Source: Candidatus Poribacteria bacterium (GTDB taxonomy: Bacteria > Poribacteria > WGA-4E > WGA-3G). Taken from it: DNA of 64,000 nt. The stretch spans positions 1-64,000 of the forward strand of contig VXMD01000072.1 of assembly GCA_009841255.1 (NCBI GenBank), read 5' to 3'. Below are positions 27,328 through 36,296 of this stretch, one piece after another. The notes under the pieces were generated by a model that saw nothing but the letters and a program-made list of their open reading frames with translations, searched no databases and had not been told where the DNA came from. How positions within the stretch are numbered: the stretch's first letter is position 1; the number at the start of each line of letters is the position of its first letter. The position numbers were made by a program, and so were the translations under genes.

Positions 27328-28242
27328 ATGGGTAAGATAAACTCGGAATCTCGGAAACAGGGCACCCAGACCAGTGCGTTCGGAACCTCCGGCAGAATTA
27401 ATCACGATGCGAGCGCGTTTTATGGAAGCAAACTCTACGCTGATCAGGAACTCCCAGAACCCGATTCATGGGTAGAAAATCCGATCCCAGCCGAAAATCT
27501 CAACCAACTCTATTGTACTTCCAGCACAGACATGTCTGCAATTCCCGATGATAGCGTTCATTTGATGGTAACGTCTCCGCCGTACAATGCGAAAAAGGAA
27601 TATGACGAGGATTTATCGCTCGCGGAGTACAGAGAACTCCTCTATGCTGTTTTGGCTGAGACGTATAAAAAATTAGTTACCGGTGGTAGGGTATGCATTA
27701 ATATCGCCAACTTAGGACGGAAACCCTATATCCCGTTGCATAGTTACATTATAGAGGACATGTTAGCGATCGGTTACTATATGCGGGGTGAGATTATCTG
27801 GGACAAAGCTTCCAGTGCTGGTTCCTCAACGGCGTGGGGAAGTTGGCAATCGGCAGCGAACCCCGTGCTGAGGGATGTTCATGAATATATCCTCGTCTTC
27901 TCGAAGGGTGCGTTTTCTCGGAAACGCAACGGGAAAGAGAACTCGATTCGCAAAGAGGATTTCTTAGAATGGACAAAAAGTGTCTGGACGTTTCCGTCCG
28001 TCTCAGCAAAACGCATCGGGCATCCTGCGCCTTTTCCGGAGGAGTTGCCGTATCGGTTAATTCAACTCTATACCTTCGTAGGGGATGTCGTCCTGGATCC
28101 CTTCTGTGGCAGCGGCACCACGTGTCTGAGTGCCTTGAAATCGGGGAGACACTATGTTGGGTATGACGTTGAGGAGCAATACGTCGAACTGGCAGAAGAT
28201 CGGATCAGACAATATGCGGATCAAAAGCGGTTGTCTTTCTAA
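27328..28242 (+). CDS. Orphan site-specific DNA methyltransferase (N6-A/N4-C, beta type)
   Basis: An amino-methyltransferase of about 304 residues. Motif IV TSPPYN (near residue 80) comes before the AdoMet-binding motif I DPFCGSGTT (near residue 260), the beta-class order. The ATG at 27328 has GAGGTGG 9 nt upstream; a TTG at 27310 and an ATG at 27319 are alternatives. No restriction endonuclease or specificity subunit is adjacent, so it looks like a regulatory or solitary methylase. Its target is not readable. Confidence 0.9.
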   Translation: MGKINSESRKQGTQTSAFGTSGRINHDASAFYGSKLYADQELPEPDSWVENPIPAENLNQLYCTSSTDMSAIPDDSVHLMVTSPPYNAKKEYDEDLSLAEYRELLYAVLAETYKKLVTGGRVCINIANLGRKPYIPLHSYIIEDMLAIGYYMRGEIIWDKASSAGSSTAWGSWQSAANPVLRDVHEYILVFSKGAFSRKRNGKENSIRKEDFLEWTKSVWTFPSVSAKRIGHPAPFPEELPYRLIQLYTFVGDVVLDPFCGSGTTCLSALKSGRHYVGYDVEEQYVELAEDRIRQYADQKRLSF

Positions 28243-28259
28243 TTTTCCTTGCGGTTCGT

Positions 28260-30617
28260 TTAAGAAACCAATAGTGTATACGTTTTCCCAACCTCTGTTC
28301 CGAAGGTGACAACCGACTCCGAGTGTTCCGTTTCAACTCGCATCCCATCGCACGTCACCGAAACGGTTGCGGTTGTTCGGACAGTGCAGTCTTCTCCCAA
28401 TGTGGAGTGGAGGTGCGCCTCGGTGAGTTTCCCATTTTCCCATGCCATTACGACTTCAAATCCGCCGCGAGCGCGCAATCCACTGACCCTTCCTCTGCTC
28501 CATGCCTTTGGAAGTGCCGGTAACAGGTGAATCTCACCCGCATGACTCTGAAGCAACATCTCTACGATGCCGGCGGTTCCTCCGAAATTTCCATCGATCT
28601 GGAACGGTGGGTGTGTATCAAATAGGTTTGTTAAGGTGCATTTCGCCAGAAGTGCCTGAAGGTGTGCGTATGCCGCCTCGGCATCCTCAAGCCGTGCCCA
28701 GAAGTTGACGAGCCATGCACGACTCCAACCCGTGTGTCCACCCCCGTGTGCTAAACGGTATTCCAACGATTTTTTTGCCGCTGCTGCTAACTCCGGTGTC
28801 CCGCGTAGTGTAATCTGGCAACTTGGGTGGAGGGCATACATGTGGGACATGTGCCGGTGTCCGGGTTCCGGTTCGTCGTAGTCAAAGACCCATTCTTGCA
28901 ACCGTCCCGTTTTCTCGCTAATCTGGAGCGGTGCGAGTCGTTCTAGTGCGGAAGCCAATTCAGCACGAAAGTCGTCATCTTCCTCAAGAACATCAAGGCA
29001 GGCGATACAGTTGGTGAAGAGTTCGTGAATAATTTCCAAGTCCATCGTTGCGGCGTAGGTGAAGAGAGAGCGTGTGCCGTCGAGCTTTAGGAAGCTATTT
29101 TCGGGTGAGTGTGACGGATTCGTGACGAGTTTACCAGCAAAAGGCGTACCTTCAGGTGCCTCAACGAGAAAATCGAGTATGAAGCGGGCGGCACCTTTCA
29201 TGAGCGGGTAGCCCTGCCCTATGAGAAAATCTTTATCGCCACCGAAAAGATAGTGTTCCCATACATGTTCACACAGCCACGCCGCGCCTACGGGCCAAAT
29301 ACCCCAAATGCCATCAGCAGGTGTTGTGAAACCCCATACATCGGAAAGATGATGAACAACCCAACCCTCGGCACCGTAATGACATTTTGCCGTGCGGCTC
29401 CCCGGTCCGACGAGCGTCTCCATATAATCGAATAAGGGGATATGGCATTCTGCGAGGTTGCAGACCTCGGGGACCCAATAGTTCATTTGGAGGTTGATAT
29501 TGGTATGGAAATCGCTATTCCACGGGGCATTCATGTGTTCGTTCCAGATGCCTTGCAGATTTGCGGGCAAGCCCCCGGGTCTCGAACTTCCCATCATTAA
29601 ATAGCGTCCGTACTGGAAGTAGAGGACAACCAGTCCCGGATCCAATGCGCCTGCTTTTACAGCTTCCAAGCGTTCATCGGTAGGGAGATTCTCGGCAGTC
29701 ACGCGATCACGACCATCGTGATGGCGTGCTTCCGCAGCAGCGTCGGTCGTACCGAGATCCAGATGCACACGTTGAAAGAGGTCCTGATGATCGGCAATGT
29801 GATCTGATCGAACTGTCGTATAAGGTTTTGGGTCAATATTCGTAAGATAGCTTTCGCAAAGGGCGTGCGGGTTTCCACTCGTATCGTTCTGATTAATGTA
29901 ACTCGTCGCAGCGGCGAGAAGAAGCGTCACAGCATTCGCGCCACGTACAGCAAGCCGGTTGTTCTCCGACTGGATCTTCCCACCCTCAATTTGCGCTTGT
30001 AGATACGCTGAGAAGCGCATTCCATCAGTGCCACATTGCCCGTCCAGTCTCAGGATATTCGCTGCAATCGCTTCAACAGTAGCATCTTGTTCCCGGGTGA
30101 TTGCGACGTCGAAAGCGAGTTGCCCTGCTGTGTCAGATTCAATTCTGAGGACAATGAGGTTGTCGACGGCTGTCGCAAAAATTTCTCTACTAAAATTGGC
30201 ATCTCCGCAGCGATAGGTTGTCTTTGCAATACCTGTGTTCAAATTTAACTCTCGGCGATACTCAGTAGGATCACCATCATGGGAGAACTCCAGAAACAGA
30301 TCGCCCAAGGATTGATAGGACTTAATACGTTCTGGTACGCCAAGCATCGTCTCACCGGCGAGTTTAGTGGCTTCTTCGTTTTGGTCATCAAAGAGTAGTT
30401 GCTGCACCTTCGGGAGTGCTTCCGAAGCCTTTGGATTGTTGGTGTCACGGGGACCGCCGTCCCAAAGCGTTTCTTCGTTGAGTTGAAGATGCTCTCGCTC
30501 CACACCGCCGAACACCATAGCACCGAGCCGTCCATTTCCAATGGGGAGTGCATCTGTCCATGCCTCGGCTGGTTTCTGATACCATAAAACAAGATTATTC
30601 GTGTCTGTGTTTGTCAT
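28260..30617 (-). CDS. GH95 alpha-L-fucosidase/galactosidase
   Basis: A glycoside hydrolase family 95 enzyme of about 785 residues. Family segments: [19 protein letters not shown] at the N-terminus, [19 protein letters not shown] in the middle, the substrate-binding [13 protein letters not shown], and [19 protein letters not shown] near the C-terminus. It inverts terminal fucose or L-galactose linkages. No signal peptide is seen, so it may act on imported oligosaccharides. The start at 30617 (MTNTDTNN) lies 21 bp from the IS element; the frame opens nine codons upstream inside the IS end, so any original promoter or leader has been separated by the insertion. Confidence 0.92.
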   Translation of the reverse strand: MTNTDTNNLVLWYQKPAEAWTDALPIGNGRLGAMVFGGVEREHLQLNEETLWDGGPRDTNNPKASEALPKVQQLLFDDQNEEATKLAGETMLGVPERIKSYQSLGDLFLEFSHDGDPTEYRRELNLNTGIAKTTYRCGDANFSREIFATAVDNLIVLRIESDTAGQLAFDVAITREQDATVEAIAANILRLDGQCGTDGMRFSAYLQAQIEGGKIQSENNRLAVRGANAVTLLLAAATSYINQNDTSGNPHALCESYLTNIDPKPYTTVRSDHIADHQDLFQRVHLDLGTTDAAAEARHHDGRDRVTAENLPTDERLEAVKAGALDPGLVVLYFQYGRYLMMGSSRPGGLPANLQGIWNEHMNAPWNSDFHTNINLQMNYWVPEVCNLAECHIPLFDYMETLVGPGSRTAKCHYGAEGWVVHHLSDVWGFTTPADGIWGIWPVGAAWLCEHVWEHYLFGGDKDFLIGQGYPLMKGAARFILDFLVEAPEGTPFAGKLVTNPSHSPENSFLKLDGTRSLFTYAATMDLEIIHELFTNCIACLDVLEEDDDFRAELASALERLAPLQISEKTGRLQEWVFDYDEPEPGHRHMSHMYALHPSCQITLRGTPELAAAAKKSLEYRLAHGGGHTGWSRAWLVNFWARLEDAEAAYAHLQALLAKCTLTNLFDTHPPFQIDGNFGGTAGIVEMLLQSHAGEIHLLPALPKAWSRGRVSGLRARGGFEVVMAWENGKLTEAHLHSTLGEDCTVRTTATVSVTCDGMRVETEHSESVVTFGTEVGKTYTLLVS

Positions 30618-30647
30618 CAAAATCTTCGGTGTGGAGCCCCCCATGCT

Positions 30648-31676
30648 TTAGCAGGGGGAGGAAACACCGTCTTTGTAGTTGAAATTCAAGCGTGTGTGCA
30701 CTTGAAAATCTGTGCGTTTTGCACCGGTTGTTAATCGTTTGCCATCAAGACTATAGATAGAAAACAAACCTTTGGCATTGATACCCACAAGTCGGGTGAG
30801 TCCGTGCTTAACATGCTTTATCAAAGTATTTTTGGTTAATCCGTTTCCTAACACAGTGCCACCATAGCGTGGACGTTTACCCCCTTTTTGTGGGTTCTGT
30901 CTATGCAGTTCACGCCTCCGTATCGGTAGTGGCGATATACAGAATATATCGGTGGTGTCGGGTATCTCTGAACCGCCTACGGTGTGGTATGCCAAGCACC
31001 AACTATCAACGCAATGTGCATCAAAGGTTTCTGATAGCTTCTTTGAAGACTTCTTGAGACCGAGCCTATCGCATATCTCTTTGGTTTCCCACCCTTGAAG
31101 GGTTAGCAGTTCCCACCGCTTTTCTATTTCCGTATAGAACCACTGCTTCCCGACTTCCAAGGGGCTAAACGACTGATTCCACTTCTTAGCACGTTGTATT
31201 GTCCGTGCTTTGATGTCCTCAACACATACGTGTGTGATAGGATAGAGTTTGGATAGCCAATCCAGGATACGCATTTTCCAATCCCACCTCGCACGCGTGC
31301 CAGCGGGGACACGCTCTCTATTGGATAGGGTGTGCTTCTTGTGTTTGCGGTTTGGAGACTTCCGTGAGCGTCTGCCTCTCCGTAACACACGACGCTTTTC
31401 AACTTTTTTACCCACTTTATCATGGGCATCTGCTTGCACATTCAAATAGGTGTGTGCTTCTGATTTGACGGTAAAGCCCTCTTTCTTGCTACCCGGGTCA
31501 ACACCGACAGCAACTTCTTGAAAATATCTGTTAGAAGGCTCAACGTTGAGGCGGACGCAAAATACGCCATTCTTCCAAAAGGGGGTTGCCTTCTTATCGC
31601 GTATCCATTTTCTGGCACGCGAAGGCTTTGTCGGCATTAATGGATTTTGGTGCTTATCAACAACTCGAACAAACAT
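30648..31676 (-). CDS. isrB: IsrB-like RNA-guided OMEGA nickase (HNH-less IscB relative)
   Basis: A 342-residue protein. The PLMP domain opens it (NPLMPTKPSRARKWIR, 11-26), the hallmark of IscB/IsrB and absent from TnpB. The RuvC pieces are Asp60 (VGVDPGSKKEG), an Arg-rich bridge helix (90-115), Glu153 (VCVEDIKA) and Asp224 (DAHCVDSW). Only about 70 residues separate RuvC-II and III, leaving no room for an HNH domain. IsrB proteins are about 350 residues and nick DNA using an omega RNA. The ATG at 31676 has GGAG 11 nt upstream; 29 further upstream codons are in the presumed RNA region. The TAA stop lies within the right-end hairpin. Confidence 0.85.
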   Translation of the reverse strand: MFVRVVDKHQNPLMPTKPSRARKWIRDKKATPFWKNGVFCVRLNVEPSNRYFQEVAVGVDPGSKKEGFTVKSEAHTYLNVQADAHDKVGKKVEKRRVLRRGRRSRKSPNRKHKKHTLSNRERVPAGTRARWDWKMRILDWLSKLYPITHVCVEDIKARTIQRAKKWNQSFSPLEVGKQWFYTEIEKRWELLTLQGWETKEICDRLGLKKSSKKLSETFDAHCVDSWCLAYHTVGGSEIPDTTDIFCISPLPIRRRELHRQNPQKGGKRPRYGGTVLGNGLTKNTLIKHVKHGLTRLVGINAKGLFSIYSLDGKRLTTGAKRTDFQVHTRLNFNYKDGVSSPC

Positions 31677-31873
31677 CGTTTGTAAGTCTCCGTAGAGTTT
31701 GTATTGCCCCATCCAGATCGTAATATCAGCGTTTATATAGGACTTGGGGAGCATCCTAAACACCTTTGCGAACCACCACAGATACTACGATATTTTACTG
31801 TAGTAAAGAACTCAATCTTTGACAGGGAACGTCGGGTTACGCTAGGTCAAAGCACCCATGCTTTAGCAGGGTG
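31677..31873 (-). ncRNA. Candidate omega RNA of the IsrB element
   Basis: The roughly 195 nt between the left-end hairpin and the isrB start codon is where IscB/IsrB omega RNAs (HEARO RNAs) are encoded. On the minus strand it contains CTTTGAC...GTCAAAG (7-bp stem) just inside the end hairpin and a CAAAGGTGTTTAGGATGCTCC segment near the middle. The guide would be the host sequence just 5' of the element, toward the ankyrin gene. Boundaries and fold are not proven. Confidence 0.5.
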
Positions 31874-31923
31874 ATCTTTACTGACTATCCGTAATCCTAT
31901 AGGACTCGCGTATTGAACGACGA

Positions 31924-32736
31924 TCACCATGACCATCCCCTTCGTTCTCGGTGACGGCATAGCACTTTCACTGCCTCATGTGCTTTCTTCTCTGCCGCGA
32001 TATGCAAAGGCGTATGACCTTTATCGTCTTCAGCGTTAGCATCCGCTCCACTTTCTAACAGGATCAATGCCGTTTCATACGCATTGTGCTGTGCAGCAAC
32101 GTGTAAGGGGGTATCGCCATTTTTGTCCGTTGCGTTGATATCGGCGCCGTTTTTTACCAACACCGTTGCTACTTCAGAAGTGTCGTCTTCCGCCGCAATG
32201 TGTAATGGCGTACAACCATTTTGGTCTTTCGCGTTGACATCAGCGCCGTTCTCCAGCAGGACTACCGCTGTTCTATAGGCATTCCGCCACGCTGCCCAGT
32301 GCAGAAGCGTATAACCAGATTTGTTTCTCGGATTGACCTCCGCCTGGTCTTCGAACGAGGTTCCTTCTGCTTCATAAACATTGCGCCATGCTGCCCAGTG
32401 TAAAGGCGTGTCGCCATCTTCATTCTCTACGTTGACGTCTGCGCCATTTTCCAACAATATCGTTGCTGTTTCATGCGCATTATTCCACGCTGCCCAGTGT
32501 AAGGAAGTAAAGTCCTTATCGTTCTTCGCGTTGACATCAGCGCCATTTTCCAGCAATATTGCCGCTGCCTCATAAGCGTTATGCCATGCTGCCCAGTGCA
32601 GGGGAGGATACCCATATTCATCCCTTGCGTTGACATCAGCGCCATTTTCCAGCAATACTGCTACTGCCTCATAAGCATTGTCCCGCGCCGCATCATGCAG
32701 GAAAGTATAGTTAGATTTTTTCGCTATCCTTGCCAT
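31924..32736 (-). CDS. Ankyrin-repeat protein
   Basis: About 270 residues formed almost wholly of eight ankyrin repeats of 33 residues (pattern GDTPLHWAAWRNAYEAAxxLLENGADVNAK, several near-identical). Repeat 5 is divergent (EGTSFEDQAEVNPRNKS). No signal peptide or membrane segment. The ATG at 32736 overlaps the sulfatase stop by 13 bp, suggesting translational coupling. It ends about 50 bp from the IS left end with an atypical RHRERRGWSW tail. Ankyrin proteins mediate protein binding; in symbionts some act on host proteins, which is only a possibility here. Confidence 0.85.
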   Translation of the reverse strand: MARIAKKSNYTFLHDAARDNAYEAVAVLLENGADVNARDEYGYPPLHWAAWHNAYEAAAILLENGADVNAKNDKDFTSLHWAAWNNAHETATILLENGADVNVENEDGDTPLHWAAWRNVYEAEGTSFEDQAEVNPRNKSGYTLLHWAAWRNAYRTAVVLLENGADVNAKDQNGCTPLHIAAEDDTSEVATVLVKNGADINATDKNGDTPLHVAAQHNAYETALILLESGADANAEDDKGHTPLHIAAEKKAHEAVKVLCRHRERRGWSW

Positions 32737-34001
32737 GGAACACACCCCGCCTTTTGTGTTTCCGCCTGAAATAACTGACTCATTTCTCTAAAGAGATCTG
32801 CCTGCGTCTGTGAACCGTTTGTCGTTTCCAGTGGATCGCCTGACAAGTCGTAGAGTTCCAATGGCTCAAACGGACTATTGTGCAACAATTTAGTATCCCC
32901 ACGCCGTACGGCATGCTGACACTGCCCGAGAAACCGCTGTCCTCCCTCTCTTCGCAACCAGTAGAGGATGCGGTCAGAGAAGTCTTGCTGCTCCCCTTGG
33001 AGCGTTTGCCAAATGGAACGTCCTTCGATCTCATGCGTGATAGGAGCACCTGCTGCCTCGCAGACTGTCGGAAAAAGGTCCATCAGCAACGCAACCTGAT
33101 CGGTGACATGTCCCTCTGGAACGTGCCCGGGCCACATTGCACACGTCGGGACTCGGATGCCGCCTTCGTACATTTCACCCTTTTGCCCACGCAAGGGACC
33201 GTTATGCGCTCCAACGTCCATCGACCCACCGTTGTCAGAGGTATAGATAACGAGCGTATTGGATAACTGATCTGTTTCAACAAGCGTATCGAGGACTCGC
33301 CCAATGCCTGCATCCATGTGTTCAACGAGCGCAATGTATTTGGCGCGCTGTGGGGAAATACCCGGCTCGCGTTCCTGCACGCGTTCCACCCAATCGTCAG
33401 GCGGTTGGATTGGCGTATGTGGTGCATTATAGGCAAGATAGAGGAAAAAAGGTTGTGAGGATCGCGCCTGCGCGCGAATGAAATCCACACTCCAGTCCGT
33501 GAAGAGGTTTGTAGCGTGCCCCCGCGGATCGATCGTATCGAAGCCGTATCGCATGTAGTTGATGTCGTGCCGGAGATGCGTGTAGTAGTCATCCATCATA
33601 TCGCCGAGAAAGCCGTGAAAATGGTCGAAGCCCCGCTTACATGGATGATTCTCCGGTTCAAGTCCAAGGTGCCATTTACCGATGAGTGCGGTCCGATACT
33701 CCTTCTGCTTCAAAGCTGAAGGGAGTGTGACGGCGTCCTGTCGAAAATAGCCCCAACTGTTTTCTGGATGGGTACGGATTACGCCTGGCACTCCGGCTCG
33801 GTCGGGGTAGCGTCCGGTCATAAGGGAGGATCTACTGGGAGAACAAACGGAGGAATTGGCATAAAATTGGGTAAATCGTACCCCGTTTGCGGCAATTCTG
33901 TCAATATTGGGTGTCTGGATTGAAGGACCATTGTGAACTGAAATATCACCATAGCCGTGGTCGTCGGCGAGAATAAGAAGTACGTTCGGGGACTTCGCCA
34001 T
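32724..34001 (-). CDS. Sulfatase (formylglycine-dependent)
   Basis: A 425-residue type I sulfatase that hydrolyses sulfate esters. Cys53 in CSPSR is the residue converted to formylglycine; the metal-binding Asp13/Asp14 lie in LADDHGYGD, and TALIGKWHLG and TSDNGG supply further conserved residues. The ATG at 34001 has GGAG 6 nt upstream. No signal peptide is present, unlike many family members. It is followed by the ankyrin gene with overlap. Near the fucosidase, this suggests use of sulfated fucose-containing glycans, an inference from context. Confidence 0.93.
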   Translation of the reverse strand: MAKSPNVLLILADDHGYGDISVHNGPSIQTPNIDRIAANGVRFTQFYANSSVCSPSRSSLMTGRYPDRAGVPGVIRTHPENSWGYFRQDAVTLPSALKQKEYRTALIGKWHLGLEPENHPCKRGFDHFHGFLGDMMDDYYTHLRHDINYMRYGFDTIDPRGHATNLFTDWSVDFIRAQARSSQPFFLYLAYNAPHTPIQPPDDWVERVQEREPGISPQRAKYIALVEHMDAGIGRVLDTLVETDQLSNTLVIYTSDNGGSMDVGAHNGPLRGQKGEMYEGGIRVPTCAMWPGHVPEGHVTDQVALLMDLFPTVCEAAGAPITHEIEGRSIWQTLQGEQQDFSDRILYWLRREGGQRFLGQCQHAVRRGDTKLLHNSPFEPLELYDLSGDPLETTNGSQTQADLFREMSQLFQAETQKAGCVPWQG

Positions 34002-34043
34002 AACAATCTCCATGTTAACCTAAGCTGCTACTTTATATATTCG

Positions 34044-35192
34044 TTAATCCACTATTTCGCACCATACGGCAGGCACACCGATCGGTGTCCCGATTGGCGA
34101 TGCTTGAAGGTTCGCGACATTTACGTTCTCCAAATTAGGGGGCACCCTTGAAAGATTGATGTGTGCTTCTTTCAGGTTTCCTACCTCAATTGCGGCATTG
34201 AATTCAGCAATTGCTTCCTCAATTTTGCCTTGTTGGCAGTAGACAACCCCGAGATTGTTCCGTGCCTCAGCCATTGCGCCAGCCTTTTTGTGGGCAATAA
34301 TGGCATCCTCAATTCTGTCTTGACGCGCATAGATAATTCCGATGTTCGTGTGTGCTTCTGCAGACTCAGGATCGCTGCGCAACGCACCCTTCAGCAGAAC
34401 CGCGGCTTCCTCAAGTTTGTCTTTGCAGATATAAACAAAGCCGAGATTAATTTGCACTTCCGCCGAATCGGGTGCCATATCAAGAGCTTCTTGGTGCAAC
34501 GCGATCGCCGCGTCGTATTTCCCTTGCCAACTATAGACCAGTCCAAGGTTCGTATGCGGTTCTTCGCCGCCGTTAAGTTCAATAGCGGTTTTGAATTCGG
34601 CGATGGCGCGATCAATTTCATTGCGTGCCAGATAGACGAGTCCGAGATTGTTGTGGGGTTCCGCGAGGGTTGGATCGGTTTCAAGGGCAATTTTATACCT
34701 TTCAATCGCTTCGTCAAACCGGCCTTGCCAGCTATAAATCAGTCCGAGATTCAGTTGTGCTTCTCCACCATCGCCGAGTTGAATCGCCTTTTCTGCTGCG
34801 ACGATGGCATTGTCAATATTTCCCTGACAGATGTAGGCAAACCCCAAACTCGTCCACGCCTCAGCGGAGTCGGGGTTGCATTGCAGTGCTATCTTAAACG
34901 ATTGAACGGCGGCATCGAGTTGCCCCTGCCACGCATAGGCAACACCGAGATTGGTATGCGGTGCGGAGAGATTCGGATCCAGATGACGTGCTTTAAGATG
35001 TAAGGCGATGGCTTCATCCAATTCGCCTTCCCAACAGTACAAAACACCCAAATTGGTGTGGGGTGCTGCCAAGTCGGGTGCGAGGCGAATCGCTTCATTT
35101 AAAGCGGCTTTCGCTGCCTCAAGCCTGCCATGATCAATATCATCAGATGCCTGACGGTTCAGTTTTCGTGCGCGTTCAATATGCTCAGCCAT
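34044..35192 (-). CDS. Tetratricopeptide-repeat protein
   Basis: A 382-residue protein composed of about ten 34-residue TPRs (pattern AEAHTNLGVVYxxQGKxDEAIA). Several repeats carry HTNLGVAYAWQGQLD-type sequence with high mutual similarity. No signal peptide. The last 45 residues (from VPPNLENVNV) leave the repeat pattern. TPR proteins scaffold protein complexes; no partner is evident. It precedes the sulfatase on the same strand by 42 bp, so the three genes may be one transcript. Confidence 0.88.
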   Translation of the reverse strand: MAEHIERARKLNRQASDDIDHGRLEAAKAALNEAIRLAPDLAAPHTNLGVLYCWEGELDEAIALHLKARHLDPNLSAPHTNLGVAYAWQGQLDAAVQSFKIALQCNPDSAEAWTSLGFAYICQGNIDNAIVAAEKAIQLGDGGEAQLNLGLIYSWQGRFDEAIERYKIALETDPTLAEPHNNLGLVYLARNEIDRAIAEFKTAIELNGGEEPHTNLGLVYSWQGKYDAAIALHQEALDMAPDSAEVQINLGFVYICKDKLEEAAVLLKGALRSDPESAEAHTNIGIIYARQDRIEDAIIAHKKAGAMAEARNNLGVVYCQQGKIEEAIAEFNAAIEVGNLKEAHINLSRVPPNLENVNVANLQASPIGTPIGVPAVWCEIVD

Positions 35193-35273
35193 CCTGTGTC
35201 CTTGCAGCGGCCCTCCGAAACTGAGTGCAGCCAGCCGTTCAGGTAAGCACCGGCTGCACTCGGTTTACCTTAT

Positions 35274-36056
35274 CTATTGCCGAGATTTGAGATTTGCCCA
35301 GGTTGTGGCAAGTTTGCCAGCAGGCTCAACAGGCAGGGCAGCCTTTAGACCCTTCTCCATGAGTTCTTCTATATCGTCAGCTTCCAGTACGGAAGCGAAA
35401 ATTGCGACATCATAGAGTATACCGTCAAGGGTCTCTGACTGGTTGTTGGTCCAACCGCCGATGTTAACGTCAGTATCATTCTGAGGTGCCGGTTTCCCCA
35501 TTCCGCCAACAGAGGCGATCTCCTCCGCATTTTCATAAATCTTGATGGTATCCTTTGCGTCATAAGTTGCGGTCATGTACAACCACTCGTCTTTTTTCAC
35601 CTGTGATTGATTCCAGGCACCTTTCCAGCCGCCGTTCGCGAAGTAAGCTTCCCAGCCGGTGCCGGTGGAGCTGGTCCTGAAGGCGTAATTTGCCACTGTA
35701 CCTGCTGCAGGTCTTTTACCGAGAATATGTCCATACCCGTTCTCGGATTTGTTGACATACACCCATGAAGTAATTGACCACGCCTCTTCCAGATACATAC
35801 TCTTGGAGTCAGGAATGATGACCCGATCGTTTTGCCCATTTAAACTGAGGGCGGGGCCATCGGGTCCTTTGACCCATTTTCCGCCTTGAAGTTCACCGTG
35901 ATTTTCGTTTCCAGAGAGGTCCTCGATTTTATCACCTTTTCCTTCGTCGAGGAGCCAAATGCCTCTTGCGGTTTCAAAGTCGATCTCTGCATAAGTTTGG
36001 ACTGTGAGCGCCAGACTCATGGTGATGATCGCTAAGCAAACTATAATGGATTTCAT
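35274..36056 (-). CDS. Secreted LamG-like protein with VEP-type C-terminal tail
   Basis: A 260-residue exported protein. Residues 1-23 are a signal peptide. The body is a LamG/concanavalin-like jelly roll: GIWLLDEGKGDKIEDLSGNENHG, WSITSWVYVN, WLYMTATYDAKDTIKIYENAE, and LDGILYDVAIFASVLEADDI. The tail VEPAGKLATTWANLK follows LPVE. It is paralogous, about two-thirds identical by eye, to the gene at 36297-37079. LamG domains bind glycans or proteins on the cell surface. GGAGG precedes the ATG. Confidence 0.87.
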   Translation of the reverse strand: MKSIIVCLAIITMSLALTVQTYAEIDFETARGIWLLDEGKGDKIEDLSGNENHGELQGGKWVKGPDGPALSLNGQNDRVIIPDSKSMYLEEAWSITSWVYVNKSENGYGHILGKRPAAGTVANYAFRTSSTGTGWEAYFANGGWKGAWNQSQVKKDEWLYMTATYDAKDTIKIYENAEEIASVGGMGKPAPQNDTDVNIGGWTNNQSETLDGILYDVAIFASVLEADDIEELMEKGLKAALPVEPAGKLATTWANLKSRQ

Positions 36057-36296
36057 GTTTACCTCCTAAAGGTTGAAATTACCATTAAGAAACGTTTGAA
36101 AAGACTGTGTCACTCTAACTGAAACGAATCAACCTACTATGAGCACCAGTGTGCATCACTGCCTTTTCACGTGGTTGATTCTCAAATCTATCTATCGTTA
36201 CTTAGACAACTATTAGAGTCATTTAGTTTTAAGAAATTATTGTTTCTATAAACATACGGCATTCCGCTATTCTTATGTCAAATTCACGTTAATCTA

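Larger units (their letters stand above)
30638..31873 (-). mobile_element. IS200/IS605-type element carrying isrB, no tnpA
   Basis: Both ends carry the same imperfect hairpin in the same orientation: minus-strand CCCCC or CACCC, TGC, loop TAAA, GCA, one unpaired T, then GGGGG or GGGTG (30638-30658 and 31853-31873). A hairpin with a bulged T is the substrate form known for Y1 transposases of the IS200/IS605 family. Only the accessory nuclease gene is present; a TnpA must act in trans or the copy is fixed. The exact cleavage sites lie a few bases outside and cannot be set without an empty site. Confidence 0.8.

Noticed and set aside
30648-31676. TnpB (IS605 OrfB)
   Set aside because: The PLMP N-terminus is IscB/IsrB-specific and the CxxC zinc finger of TnpB is missing.
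34161-35003. 280-codon plus-strand frame opposite the TPR gene
   Set aside because: Antisense to a clear TPR gene; the open frame follows from the repetitive coding sequence.
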